Shown here piece after piece: positions 54,735-64,000 of a stretch of 64,000 bases of DNA. Below the pieces are notes generated by a model. That model saw only the letters and a program-made list of their open reading frames with translations. It did no database searches and was not told the origin of the DNA. This stretch comes from Streptomyces malachitofuscus (GTDB taxonomy: Bacteria > Actinomycetota > Actinomycetes > Streptomycetales > Streptomycetaceae), in contig NZ_BMUF01000010.1 of assembly GCF_014650055.1 (NCBI RefSeq), forward strand, positions 62,001-126,000. Reading direction: 5' to 3'. Each line of letters opens with the position of its first letter. Within the stretch, counting starts at the first letter, position 1. A program made the position numbers and the translations under genes.

Positions 54735-56039
54735 CTACGACGCCGGAATCACCGCCGACACCCGAAAACCCCCCGCATCCGTCGGCCCCGACACAAACAC
54801 CCCACCCAGCGCCGACACCCGCTCCTTCATCCCCACCAGACCATTCCCACCCGACGGCAACCCCGCCGACGACACAGCCCCCGACGGCGGCTCGTTCTCC
54901 ACCTGCATCGCGATCTCCGACACCCGATGCGCCAGACGCACATACGTCTTCGCACCCGCCGCATGCTTGTGGACGTTCGTCAACGCCTCCTGCACCACCC
55001 GATACGCCGTCGACTCCACCTCCGGCGCATACGCGCGAACCTCCCCCTCCACCGACAGATCCACCACCATCCCCGCGGCCGCCGACTGCCCCACCAACTC
55101 ATCGATCTCCGACAGACACGGCCCCTCACCCTCATCCACCGCCCGCGACGCCGCCGCCGCAGCAGCCGCCCCCACCGCCGCCAACGGCACCGAAGCCCGC
55201 TCCCGCCGCAACGCCCCGTCCCCACCCGAACGCAGCACCCCGAGCATCTCCCGCAACTCCGTCAACGCCTGCCGCCCCATGTCCCCCACCAGCACGGCGT
55301 TCTTCACCGCCTTCTCCGGATCCTTCCGCGCCACCGCCTGCAACGCCGCCGCATGCACCACCATCAGACTCACCCGATGCGCCACCACGTCATGCATCTC
55401 ACGCGCGATCCGCGTCCGCTCCTCACCCCGCGCCCACTCCGCACGCTCCTCCGCCCGCTCCGCGAGCAACTGCAGCTCCCGCTCCAGACTGTCCGCCCGC
55501 TCCCGCAAGCTCTCCATCAACCGCCGGCGCGCCCCCACATACAGCCCCAGCAGCAACGGCGGCGCCGTCACCCCCAACGCCATCGTGATCGACGCGAACG
55601 GCACGATCCAGTCCCCGACATCCAGATCGCCCCGCGCCGCGTCCTGCCGCAACCGCACGAACATCACGATCAGCACGCCCAGCGACTGCATCCCCGCCAG
55701 CGAACCGATGATCCGCCGCGGCAGATCCGACGCGGCCAGCGAATACAGGCCGACCACGCCCATCAGCAGACCCATCGACGCCGGCGTCACCGCGATCGCC
55801 ACCAGCACCACCGCGATCGGCCACTTCCGCCGCACCAGCAGCACCGACCCCGCCAGCAGGCCGAACACCACCCCCACGGCCACCGGGATCCCCGCCTCCC
55901 ACGCGAACGGGATCCCCTCCAGCGCACACTCCAGCGCGGACACCACCGCGAGCCCGACATCGAACACCGCACTGCGGCGCCTGTCCCACCACCACGGCCC
56001 GCCCCGGGCCGTCACATGGTCTTCCCCCGTCGTGGTCAT
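54735..56039 (-). CDS. Orphan sensor histidine kinase (NarL-partner type)
   Basis: The 434-residue protein has five or six membrane helices in the first 170 residues, a coiled-coil stalk (about 172-205) and a HisKA_3 dimerisation domain with the phospho-accepting His in AREMHDVVAHR (H216). The C-terminal HATPase domain (about 290-434) contains a DUF-like insertion and ends in GNGLVGMKERV. This is a kinase of the type that pairs with NarL/LuxR response regulators. No response regulator gene is adjacent, so it acts as an orphan here or pairs with a regulator elsewhere. ATG 56039 is used; the promoter region is shared with a divergent HTH gene. Confidence 0.9.
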   Translation of the reverse strand: MTTTGEDHVTARGGPWWWDRRRSAVFDVGLAVVSALECALEGIPFAWEAGIPVAVGVVFGLLAGSVLLVRRKWPIAVVLVAIAVTPASMGLLMGVVGLYSLAASDLPRRIIGSLAGMQSLGVLIVMFVRLRQDAARGDLDVGDWIVPFASITMALGVTAPPLLLGLYVGARRRLMESLRERADSLERELQLLAERAEERAEWARGEERTRIAREMHDVVAHRVSLMVVHAAALQAVARKDPEKAVKNAVLVGDMGRQALTELREMLGVLRSGGDGALRRERASVPLAAVGAAAAAAASRAVDEGEGPCLSEIDELVGQSAAAGMVVDLSVEGEVRAYAPEVESTAYRVVQEALTNVHKHAAGAKTYVRLAHRVSEIAMQVENEPPSGAVSSAGLPSGGNGLVGMKERVSALGGVFVSGPTDAGGFRVSAVIPAS

Positions 56040-56105
56040 GCCTCCAGCCTACGGGCGGCCCCCACCCGTTATCCGGCGAGTTTCCACGTCCGACCCACAC
56101 CACAC

Positions 56106-56166
56106 ACGGTGACCGATCGGACGCGGTACGGCCCGAAATCCCTCGAACTGCTGAATCGGTCACCGT
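56106..56166. promoter_or_regulatory. 12-bp inverted repeat in a divergent promoter region
   Basis: ACGGTGACCGAT (56106-56117) and ATCGGTCACCGT (56155-56166) are a perfect inverted repeat with a 37-base spacer. They lie between the histidine kinase start and the divergent HTH gene start and could be an operator pair or fold into an RNA hairpin. Confidence 0.45.
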
Positions 56167-56200
56167 TCGAGACGGGAACCCACCATTCCGGCCGGACGGT

Positions 56201-57079
56201 ATGCGAGTGACACATGCACCCGGCAAATACACCGACTTCGAGACCCTGCGCGAACAGGCGGTGGCACTGCGACGCGCGGGACTGAGCCGACGCCAGATCC
56301 GGGACCGGCTCCACGTCGACAACAACGACATCCTCAACCGCCTCCTCCAGGGCGAGCCGGCCCCGGAATGGACGAAACGACCGAACGCCAAGGACGACCT
56401 GCGGGAGAAGGCGAGAGAGCTGCGGCTCCAGGGCTGGACCTACGACCGGATCCAGGTGGAGCTGGGGTGCTCCAAGAGCTCGATCTCACTGTGGGTGAGG
56501 GATCTGCCCAAGCCGGAGCGGAAACGGACCCGTGAGGAGGCCTCGGCGATCGCGAGACGCGGCTGGGAGGCCACGCTTCAACGGCGCGAGGAGGAGCGCC
56601 AGAAGACGAAGGCGGCCGCCGCGAGCGAGATCGGCACACTGACCGACCGCGAACTGTTCGTCATCGGCGTGGCCCTGTACTGGGCCGAAGGCTCGAAGAG
56701 CAAGCCATACAGCCGCCGGGAACGCATCACCTTCGTCAACAGCGACCCGAACATGATCACCGTCTTCCTCGCCTGGCTCGCACTGCTCGACGTGGACCCG
56801 TCGACCCTCAGGTTCGCGGTGCAGATCCATGAGAGCGCAGACGTGCGGGCCGCCGAGAAGTACTGGGCCGATCATGTGGGCATCGACACGGCCGACCTCA
56901 TGAAGACCACTCTCAAGCGGCACAACCCACGCACCAACCGAAGGAACACCACCGACGACTACCGCGGATGCCTCCGCGTCGACGTGAGGAGCGGAGCCGA
57001 GCTGTACCGTCGCATCGAAGGCTGGTGGTGCGGCATAGTAGGGGCTGCCACCGCAACCGATCTAGTAAATCGGACATAG
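56201..57079 (+). CDS. HTH protein with LAGLIDADG-like domain next to tRNA-Gln
   Basis: This 292-residue protein has two tandem HTH-like segments, about 13-50 (LREQAVALRRAGLSRRQIRD) and 66-100 (LRLQGWTYDRIQVELGCSKS). A basic linker follows, then a C-terminal domain (about 148-285) whose opening GVALYWAEGSKSK resembles the LAGLIDADG helix of homing endonucleases and WhiA. The final codons (CTA GTA AAT and ACA) are unusually AT-rich, and the stop ends six bases before tRNA-Gln, so the 3' end probably also serves as the tRNA promoter. No ribosome binding site is visible at ATG 56201; GTG two codons later is equally possible. The function is not established. Confidence 0.7.
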   Translation: MRVTHAPGKYTDFETLREQAVALRRAGLSRRQIRDRLHVDNNDILNRLLQGEPAPEWTKRPNAKDDLREKARELRLQGWTYDRIQVELGCSKSSISLWVRDLPKPERKRTREEASAIARRGWEATLQRREEERQKTKAAAASEIGTLTDRELFVIGVALYWAEGSKSKPYSRRERITFVNSDPNMITVFLAWLALLDVDPSTLRFAVQIHESADVRAAEKYWADHVGIDTADLMKTTLKRHNPRTNRRNTTDDYRGCLRVDVRSGAELYRRIEGWWCGIVGAATATDLVNRT

Positions 57080-57085
57080 CGGTAA

Positions 57086-57156
57086 TCCCGGGTCGTCTAA
57101 GGGCAAGACGTCAGATTTTGGTTCTGATCATGGGGGTTCGAGTCCTCCCCCGGGAG
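57086..57156 (+). tRNA. tRNA-Gln(UUG)
   Basis: The 71-base gene folds into a class I tRNA: acceptor stem TCCCGGG/CCCGGGA with discriminator G, anticodon stem TCAGA/TCTGA with loop TTTTGGT, and T-loop GGTTCGAGTCC. The anticodon TTG (57118-57120) reads CAA, a Gln codon. The last few bases of the gene immediately upstream are AT-rich, with TAGTAAAT as a -10-like element. Confidence 0.95.
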
Positions 57157-57278
57157 CACATGCTCAGTTCGGGTCCTCACCGGTCACCCCCGGTCAGGGC
57201 CCGCACTCATGTCCCCCCACCCCCACCCCGGTATCCTGCGGATGTCACCCCCACCCCAACACAGCCGAAGGGCATCCC

Positions 57279-58724
57279 GTGAGCGCCATTCGCCCGGCAG
57301 CCGTCGTCGTACTCGCAGCGGGTGAGGGCACCCGTATGAAGTCGGCCACACCCAAGGTCCTGCACGACATCTGTGGCCGTTCCCTGGTGGGTCATGTGCT
57401 CACCGCAGCCGGTGAACTCGACCCGGAGAACCTGGTCGTCGTCGTGGGTCACGCCCGCGAGCAGGTGACCGCGCACCTCGCCGAGGTCGCCCCCGCCGTC
57501 CGCACCGCGGTGCAGGAGGAGCAGAACGGCACGGGTCACGCCGTGCGGATGGGGCTGGAGGCGCTGGGCGGTTCCGTGGACGGGACCGTGGTGGTCGTGT
57601 GCGGTGACACTCCGTTGCTGACGGGTGAGACGTTGCGGCAGTTGTCGGCGACGCACTCGGCGGACGGCAATGCGGTGACCGTGCTGACGGCGGAGGTGCC
57701 GGATGCGACGGGTTACGGGCGGATCGTGCGGGACGACACCGGTGCCGTCACCGCGATCGTGGAGCACAAGGACGCCTCCGAGACGCAGCGGGCGATCCGG
57801 GAGATCAACTCGGGTGTGTTCGCGTTCGACGGCGCTCTGCTGGCGGATGCGTTGAAGAAGGTGCGTACGGACAACAGTCAGGGTGAGGAGTACCTGACGG
57901 ATGTGCTCGGGATTCTGCGTGAGGCGGGGCACCGGGTGGGTGCGTCGGTGGCGGGTGATCACCGGGAGATCGCGGGGATCAACAACCGTGTGCAGTTGTC
58001 CGAGGCGCGGCGGATTCTGAACGACCGGTTGCTGACGGCGGCGATGTTGTCGGGGGTGACCGTGGTGGATCCCGCGACGACGTGGGTGGATGCGACGGTG
58101 ACGTTCGAGCGGGATGTGGTGGTGCATCCGGGGACGCAGTTGCACGGTGGTACGCATCTTGCGGAGGGCTGTGAGGTGGGTCCGAACTCGCGGTTGACGG
58201 ATACGCGGGTGGGTGCGGGTGCGCGGGTGGACAACACGGTGGCGGTGGGTGCCGATGTGGGTCCGGAGGCGTCTGTGGGGCCGTTTGCGTATCTGCGTCC
58301 GGGGACGCGGTTGGGCCGTAAGGGCAAGATCGGTACGTATGTGGAGACGAAGAACGCGTCGATCGGTGAGGGGACGAAGGTTCCGCATCTGTCGTATGTG
58401 GGGGATGCCACGATCGGCGAGTTCTCGAACATCGGTGCGGCGAGTGTGTTCGTCAACTACGACGGGGAGCACAAGCACCACACGACGGTGGGCTCGCATT
58501 GCAAGACGGGTTCGGACAACATGTTTGTGGCGCCTGTCACGGTCGGGGACGGTGCTTATACGGCTGCCGGCTCGGTGATCACGAAGGATGTGCCGCCCGG
58601 TTCGCTGGCCGTGGCCCGTGGTCAGCAGCGGAATATCGAGGGTTGGGTGGCTCGTAAGCGTCCGGGGAGTGCGGCTGCGAAGGCGGCCGAGGCGGCTTCC
58701 CGGGGGGCGGTCGAGGAGGGGTGA
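57279..58724 (+). CDS. glmU: Bifunctional N-acetylglucosamine-1-phosphate uridyltransferase / glucosamine-1-phosphate acetyltransferase
   Basis: The 481-residue enzyme makes UDP-N-acetylglucosamine for peptidoglycan. The N-terminal uridyltransferase domain has LAAGEGTRMKS and PKVLHDICG. The C-terminal left-handed beta-helix acetyltransferase domain shows hexapeptide repeats from about residue 265 on, with RPGTRLGRKGKIG and GAASVFVNYDGEHKH. The GTG start has a GAAGGGC site upstream. It begins the block glmU, prs, rplY, pth; prs follows by 88 bp. A short leader region separates it from tRNA-Gln. Confidence 0.96.
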   Translation: MSAIRPAAVVVLAAGEGTRMKSATPKVLHDICGRSLVGHVLTAAGELDPENLVVVVGHAREQVTAHLAEVAPAVRTAVQEEQNGTGHAVRMGLEALGGSVDGTVVVVCGDTPLLTGETLRQLSATHSADGNAVTVLTAEVPDATGYGRIVRDDTGAVTAIVEHKDASETQRAIREINSGVFAFDGALLADALKKVRTDNSQGEEYLTDVLGILREAGHRVGASVAGDHREIAGINNRVQLSEARRILNDRLLTAAMLSGVTVVDPATTWVDATVTFERDVVVHPGTQLHGGTHLAEGCEVGPNSRLTDTRVGAGARVDNTVAVGADVGPEASVGPFAYLRPGTRLGRKGKIGTYVETKNASIGEGTKVPHLSYVGDATIGEFSNIGAASVFVNYDGEHKHHTTVGSHCKTGSDNMFVAPVTVGDGAYTAAGSVITKDVPPGSLAVARGQQRNIEGWVARKRPGSAAAKAAEAASRGAVEEG

Positions 58725-58812
58725 GGGGATTCGGCCGCTGCGAACACGGCGTACCGTGATAAGTGCACATCTGCACCCCCACCTGCTGCGACACCTCTGA
58801 GGAGAAAGTGCT

Positions 58813-59793
58813 GTGACCGGGATCAAGACGACCGGGGAGAAGAAGATGATGTTCTTCTCCGGCCGCGCACACCCCGAGCTTGCCGAGGAGGTCGCCGCCC
58901 AGCTGGGTGTCGGGGTTGTCCCGACGAAGGCCTTCGACTTCGCCAATGGCGAGATCTATGTGCGGTATCAGGAGTCGGCTCGTGGGGCCGACTGTTTCCT
59001 GATCCAGAGCCATACTGCTCCGATCAATAAGTGGATCATGGAGCAGTTGATCATGATCGATGCGCTGAAGCGTGCGTCGGCCAGGTCCATCACGGTCATC
59101 GTGCCGTTCTACGGTTACGCGCGGCAGGACAAGAAGCACCGGGGTCGTGAACCGATTTCGGCGCGTCTGATCGCGGATCTGATGAAGACGGCGGGTGCGA
59201 CGCGGCTGTTGGCGGTGGATCTGCACACGGATCAGATCCAGGGCTTCTTCGACGGTCCTGTGGATCATCTGTTCGCGCTGCCGCTGCTGGCGGATTACGT
59301 GGGTGCGAAGGTGGACCGTTCGAAGCTGACGGTGGTGTCTCCGGACGCGGGTCGTGTGCGGGTGGCGGACCGTTGGTGCGACCGGTTGGGTGCGCCGTTG
59401 GCGATCGTGCACAAGCGTCGGGACAAGGACGTGGCGAACCAGGTCACCGTGCATGAGGTGGTCGGTGAGGTGGAGGGCCGCGTGTGTGTGCTGGTGGACG
59501 ACATGATCGACACGGGTGGCACGATCTGTGCGGCGGCGGACGCGTTGTACGCGCATGGTGCGGAGGATGTCATCGTGACGGCGACGCACGGTGTGCTGTC
59601 GGGTCCGGCGGCGGATCGTCTGAAGAACTCGCGGGTGAGTGAGTTCGTGTTCACGAACACGCTGCCGACGCCGGGTGAGTTGAGCGAGAGCCTGGACAAG
59701 ATCAAGGTGTTGTCGATCGCGCCGACGATCGCGCGTGCGGCGCGTGAGGTGTTCGAGGACGGTTCGGTGACGAGCCTGTTCGACGAGCAGTAG
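58813..59793 (+). CDS. prs: Ribose-phosphate pyrophosphokinase
   Basis: The 326-residue class I PRPP synthase makes 5-phosphoribosyl-1-pyrophosphate from ribose-5-phosphate and ATP. It has FANGEIYVRYQES near the N-terminus, YARQDKKHRGREP (the ATP-flexible loop), DLHTDQIQGFF and the PRPP-binding signature VLVDDMIDTGGT. The GTG start has a GAGGAG site upstream. It feeds nucleotide, His and Trp pathways. It is co-oriented with glmU and with rplY downstream. Confidence 0.96.
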   Translation: MTGIKTTGEKKMMFFSGRAHPELAEEVAAQLGVGVVPTKAFDFANGEIYVRYQESARGADCFLIQSHTAPINKWIMEQLIMIDALKRASARSITVIVPFYGYARQDKKHRGREPISARLIADLMKTAGATRLLAVDLHTDQIQGFFDGPVDHLFALPLLADYVGAKVDRSKLTVVSPDAGRVRVADRWCDRLGAPLAIVHKRRDKDVANQVTVHEVVGEVEGRVCVLVDDMIDTGGTICAAADALYAHGAEDVIVTATHGVLSGPAADRLKNSRVSEFVFTNTLPTPGELSESLDKIKVLSIAPTIARAAREVFEDGSVTSLFDEQ

Positions 59794-59893
59794 GCGCTCG
59801 GCGGACGTGCAGTAAGGGTTCTGCAGTCGTTCCGCGGTCGGGCACCCGTACGGGTCCCGGTGATCGTTTTGGGTGCGGCCTCCTGGTCCGAGT

Positions 59894-59952
59894 AGACTGC
59901 TGAAGTTGCTCGGCGAGGGAGGCCGTACCGCTTCATGGGGAGCTTGTACGGC
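59894..59952 (+). promoter_or_regulatory. Possible promoter and leader hairpin of rplY
   Basis: TTGGGT lies 18 bases upstream of TAGACT (about 59893), a plausible -35/-10 pair. A perfect 7-bp hairpin GCCGTAC/GTACGGC (59922-59928 and 59946-59952) follows in the leader before the rplY start. This rests on sequence match alone. Confidence 0.35.
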
Positions 59953-60032
59953 GGTCCGTTATCGACGCGCTCTTCGTAGCAGGCCGTTCGTGGCCGGGTG
60001 ACCACGTCCGTTTCTGACTTCGAGGAGTGACC

Positions 60033-60629
60033 ATGTCCGAGGTGAAGATCGCCGCCACGACGCGCACCGAGTTCGGCAAGGGTGCCGCGCGCCGTATCCG
60101 TCGTGACAACAAGGTTCCGGGTGTGCTGTACGGGCACGGTTCGGACCCGCTGCACCTGACGTTCCCGGGCCACGAGCTGCTGCTGGCGCTGCGTACGCCG
60201 AACGTGCTGATCGCGCTGGACATCGACGGCAAGTCGAACGAGCTGGCGATCCCGAAGGCCGTGCAGCGTGACCCGCTGAAGGGTTTCCTGGAGCACGTGG
60301 ACCTGCAGCTGGTGAAGCGCGGCGAGAAGGTCCAGGTCGAGATCCCGGTGCAGACCGAGGGTGAGCTGGCCCCGGGCGGCAACCTGCTGGAGCACGTCCT
60401 GCCGGCGCTTCCGGTCGAGGCCGAGGCGACGCACATTCCGGAGAGCGTGACCGTGTCCGTGGAGGGTCTGGAGGCGGGTGCCTCGGTGCTGGCCAAGGAC
60501 ATCACGCTGCCGAGCGGTGTGACGCTGGCGGTCGAGGAGGACGCGGTGGTCCTCCAGGTGCTGGCCGCGCAGGCGGAGGAGGCGCCCGAGGGTGCCGAGG
60601 AGGCGGGCGACGAGGCCGCCGAGGCCTGA
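60033..60629 (+). CDS. rplY: 50S ribosomal protein L25 / general stress protein Ctc
   Basis: The 198-residue protein has the L25 beta-barrel domain (about 1-95) with RTEFGKGAARRIRR and VPGVLYGHG. The CTC-type C-terminal domain (about 95-180) follows, and then an acidic Ala/Glu tail. It binds 5S rRNA; the long form is typical of bacteria with Ctc. The start is ATG 60033, with GAGGAG six bases upstream; a GTG six bases earlier is possible. It lies between prs and pth and ends at a terminator-like hairpin. Confidence 0.94.
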   Translation: MSEVKIAATTRTEFGKGAARRIRRDNKVPGVLYGHGSDPLHLTFPGHELLLALRTPNVLIALDIDGKSNELAIPKAVQRDPLKGFLEHVDLQLVKRGEKVQVEIPVQTEGELAPGGNLLEHVLPALPVEAEATHIPESVTVSVEGLEAGASVLAKDITLPSGVTLAVEEDAVVLQVLAAQAEEAPEGAEEAGDEAAEA

Positions 60630-60650
60630 TCGTCTTCTCGAGTCGTCGTT

Positions 60651-60687
60651 CGTCGGCCGCTGTTCCCGTGCGGGGCAGCGGCCGACG
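60651..60687 (+). terminator. Terminator-like hairpin between rplY and pth
   Basis: CGTCGGCCGCTG (60651-60662) and CAGCGGCCGACG (60676-60687) form a perfect 12-bp stem, with an internal CCCG/CGGG pairing in the loop. Because pth lies only 20 bp further on, it may act as an attenuator rather than a full stop. Confidence 0.6.
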
Positions 60688-60707
60688 CGTATGAAGGAGG
60701 CATGGGC

Positions 60708-61313
60708 GTGACGACGGATGCGGCGGGCGCGGCGGGTCCCTGGCTGGTGGTGGGGCTGGGCAATCCGGGGCCCGGGTATGCGATGAACCGCCACAATGTG
60801 GGGTTCATGGTGGCGGATCTGCTGGCGGAGCGGATGGGCGGCCGGTTCAAGCGGGCGGGGAAGGCGCAGGCTCAGGTGGTGGAGGGCCGGGTCGGGCCTC
60901 CGGGGCCGGCGGGCCGGCGGGTGGTGCTGGTGAAGCCGATGTCGTACATGAATCTGTCGGGCGGGCCGGTGAACGCGCTGCGGGAGTTCTACAAGGTGCC
61001 GGCGGAGCGTGTGGTGGCGGTTCATGACGAGCTGGACATCGACTACGGGACGTTGCGGTTGAAGCTGGGTGGCGGGGACAACGGTCACAACGGGCTGAAG
61101 TCGTTGACGCAGGCGTTCGGGCGGGATTATCACCGGGTGCGGTTCGGGATCGGCAGGCCGCCGGGGCGGATGCAGGTGGCGGATTTCGTGCTGCGGGATT
61201 TCTCGTCGTCGGAGCGCAAGGAGCTGGACTACTTCGTGGACCGGGCGGCGGACGCGGTGGAGTGTCTGGTGATCGAGGGTCTGGAGCGGGCGCAGAGCAC
61301 GTACAACTCGTGA
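60708..61313 (+). CDS. pth: Peptidyl-tRNA hydrolase
   Basis: The 201-residue enzyme releases tRNA from prematurely dropped peptidyl-tRNA. It shows VVGLGNPGPGY at the start, NRHNVGFMVADL with the catalytic His, KPMSYMNLSGG, AVHDELDIDYG with the Asp, and GGGDNGHNGLKS. Length fits the family. The start GTG 60708 has GGAGG seven bases upstream; ATG 60702 would leave one base of spacing. It is directly downstream of rplY, an order common in bacteria. Confidence 0.95.
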   Translation: MTTDAAGAAGPWLVVGLGNPGPGYAMNRHNVGFMVADLLAERMGGRFKRAGKAQAQVVEGRVGPPGPAGRRVVLVKPMSYMNLSGGPVNALREFYKVPAERVVAVHDELDIDYGTLRLKLGGGDNGHNGLKSLTQAFGRDYHRVRFGIGRPPGRMQVADFVLRDFSSSERKELDYFVDRAADAVECLVIEGLERAQSTYNS

Positions 61314-61401
61314 CGTGCTGATGGGGGCTTCGGGGGAGTTGTCCGGTGCGGATACCCGCCGAGGTTGACCGACCGCAAGGTCATGGCCAAGGATCTCGGC
61401 C

Positions 61402-61887
61402 ATGTCTTCTGCGGTCCGCTCCTCCGGTGGCTCCTCCGCCCTGCGGTTCGGGCGGTTCGCGGCGATGGGCACGGTCACCGCGCTGATCCTGATCGCGGGT
61501 GTGTGGGCGTCGTGGGGGACGGCGCAGCACGCGATGCTGACGAAGGGGCGCGAGCGCGGCACGGTCGCGGTGGCCTGGTGCGGCGCGCGGACGTGCACGG
61601 GGCCATACACGCCGTTGTCGCGGGGTTCGCAGCCGCGGGCGAAGGTGGTTCTGGAGAACTCGGTGGCCGTGGAGAAGGGCCGGACCTACGCGGTGGTGCT
61701 GAAGCCCGGTGGTGAGGACGCGGTCCGTTCCGGTCCCGCCGGGATTCTCTATGCGTGGGTGCCGCTGGGCGGTGCGCTGCTGCTCGCGTCGGTCGTGGTG
61801 GCGGGCGGGCTGCTGCGGACGCGGGCGGCGTGGGTGCTGGCGCTGTCGGGCGGGGCGCTGCTCACGGCGGCTTTCCTCGCGGTGTGA
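61402..61887 (+). CDS. Hypothetical double-spanning membrane protein
   Basis: The 161-residue protein has an N-terminal hydrophobic segment (about 18-40, AAMGTVTALILIAGVWASWG), an external domain of about 70 residues with two Cys (CGARTCTG) that may form a disulfide, and two C-terminal hydrophobic segments (about 117-135 and 141-160). It probably spans the membrane three times. No family is recognised. The ATG start has only a weak GGAT-type site upstream. It follows pth by 88 bp and ends at a strong terminator. Confidence 0.6.
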   Translation: MSSAVRSSGGSSALRFGRFAAMGTVTALILIAGVWASWGTAQHAMLTKGRERGTVAVAWCGARTCTGPYTPLSRGSQPRAKVVLENSVAVEKGRTYAVVLKPGGEDAVRSGPAGILYAWVPLGGALLLASVVVAGGLLRTRAAWVLALSGGALLTAAFLAV

Positions 61888-61895
61888 GACGCGGC

Positions 61896-61927
61896 TGTGC
61901 CCCCGGCCGTACGCGGCCGGGGGCACA
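61896..61927. terminator. Bidirectional terminator
   Basis: TGTGCCCCCGGCCG (61896-61909) and CGGCCGGGGGCACA (61914-61927) form a perfect 14-bp stem with a 4-base loop, between the membrane protein gene and the convergent ppc gene. Confidence 0.87.
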
Positions 61928-61950
61928 GGTGTCGCGGGGGGCCCGGCGGG

Positions 61951-64000
<2,050 letters not shown>

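Noticed and set aside
57086..57156. An integrated element using tRNA-Gln as attachment site.
   Set aside because: No integrase, no direct repeat of the tRNA 3' end and no mobile gene cluster were found on either side.

Overview
The window is chromosomal DNA from a Streptomyces or a very close relative. The GC content is very high, third codon positions are strongly GC-biased, and GTG starts are common. It carries a tRNA-Leu with anticodon UAA (the bldA tRNA), and by-eye reading found no in-frame TTA codon in any gene. Most genes are housekeeping or conserved actinobacterial genes, and the order (Rpf genes, enolase, mfd, glmU-prs-rplY-pth, ppc) looks like the conserved chromosome core. No prophage, insertion sequence, CRISPR array or biosynthetic cluster was seen.

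Layout. 0-5.5 kb: a PLP decarboxylase-like enzyme, a membrane protein, an RpiR-type regulator, an LCP cell-wall ligase and a small membrane protein. 5.8-14.3 kb: cystathionine beta-synthase divergent from an SGNH hydrolase, a thiolase, three small conserved proteins, a Bax-inhibitor-1 family membrane protein and 4-hydroxybenzoate 3-monooxygenase. 14.4 kb: bldA, followed by an ABC ATPase plus FtsX-type permease. 18-27.6 kb: a cyclopropane-fatty-acid-synthase-like methyltransferase, type II NADH dehydrogenase with a Rex-like box far upstream, the block enolase / FtsB-like / DUF501 / Ppx-GppA, and two secreted Rpf muralytic enzymes. The first Rpf gene sits behind a c-di-AMP riboswitch. 27.7-38.3 kb: a P450 of the CYP107 type, MazG, a SurA-like lipoprotein, a soluble Ser/Thr kinase with a TPR-like tail, an HTH/N6-methylase-like protein with an atypical motif IV, and several small proteins. 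38.4-48.6 kb: mfd, a second ABC pair paralogous to the first, and a DUF485/acetate symporter pair. 48.6-57.2 kb: a FilP-like coiled-coil protein, a four-gene cluster of deaminase/nuclease and SUKH-domain proteins, an orphan histidine kinase, and an HTH/LAGLIDADG-like protein that abuts tRNA-Gln. 57.2-64 kb: glmU, prs, rplY (ctc), pth, a membrane protein and the 3' part of ppc.

The accessory-like region is 49.7-54.7 kb. Two divergent two-gene operons encode toxin-type catalytic domains known from polymorphic toxin systems (an XOO_2897-type deaminase, a WHH-type HNH nuclease and a YwqJ-type deaminase). Each is fused to, or next to, a SUKH immunity-type domain, and no export signal is visible. 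The shared promoter region holds interleaved GTCAC/GTGAC dyads. I regard this as the best candidate for a poorly described system; it may be an intracellular nucleic-acid-modifying defence or regulatory module.

Several short dispersed repeats lie in intergenic DNA: a 56-bp element at 19.8 and 42.1 kb, a 22-bp element at 1.4 and 29.2 kb, and a 27-bp element at 8.9 and 45.8 kb, the last copy inside a coding region. Strong intrinsic terminators separate many of the convergent genes.
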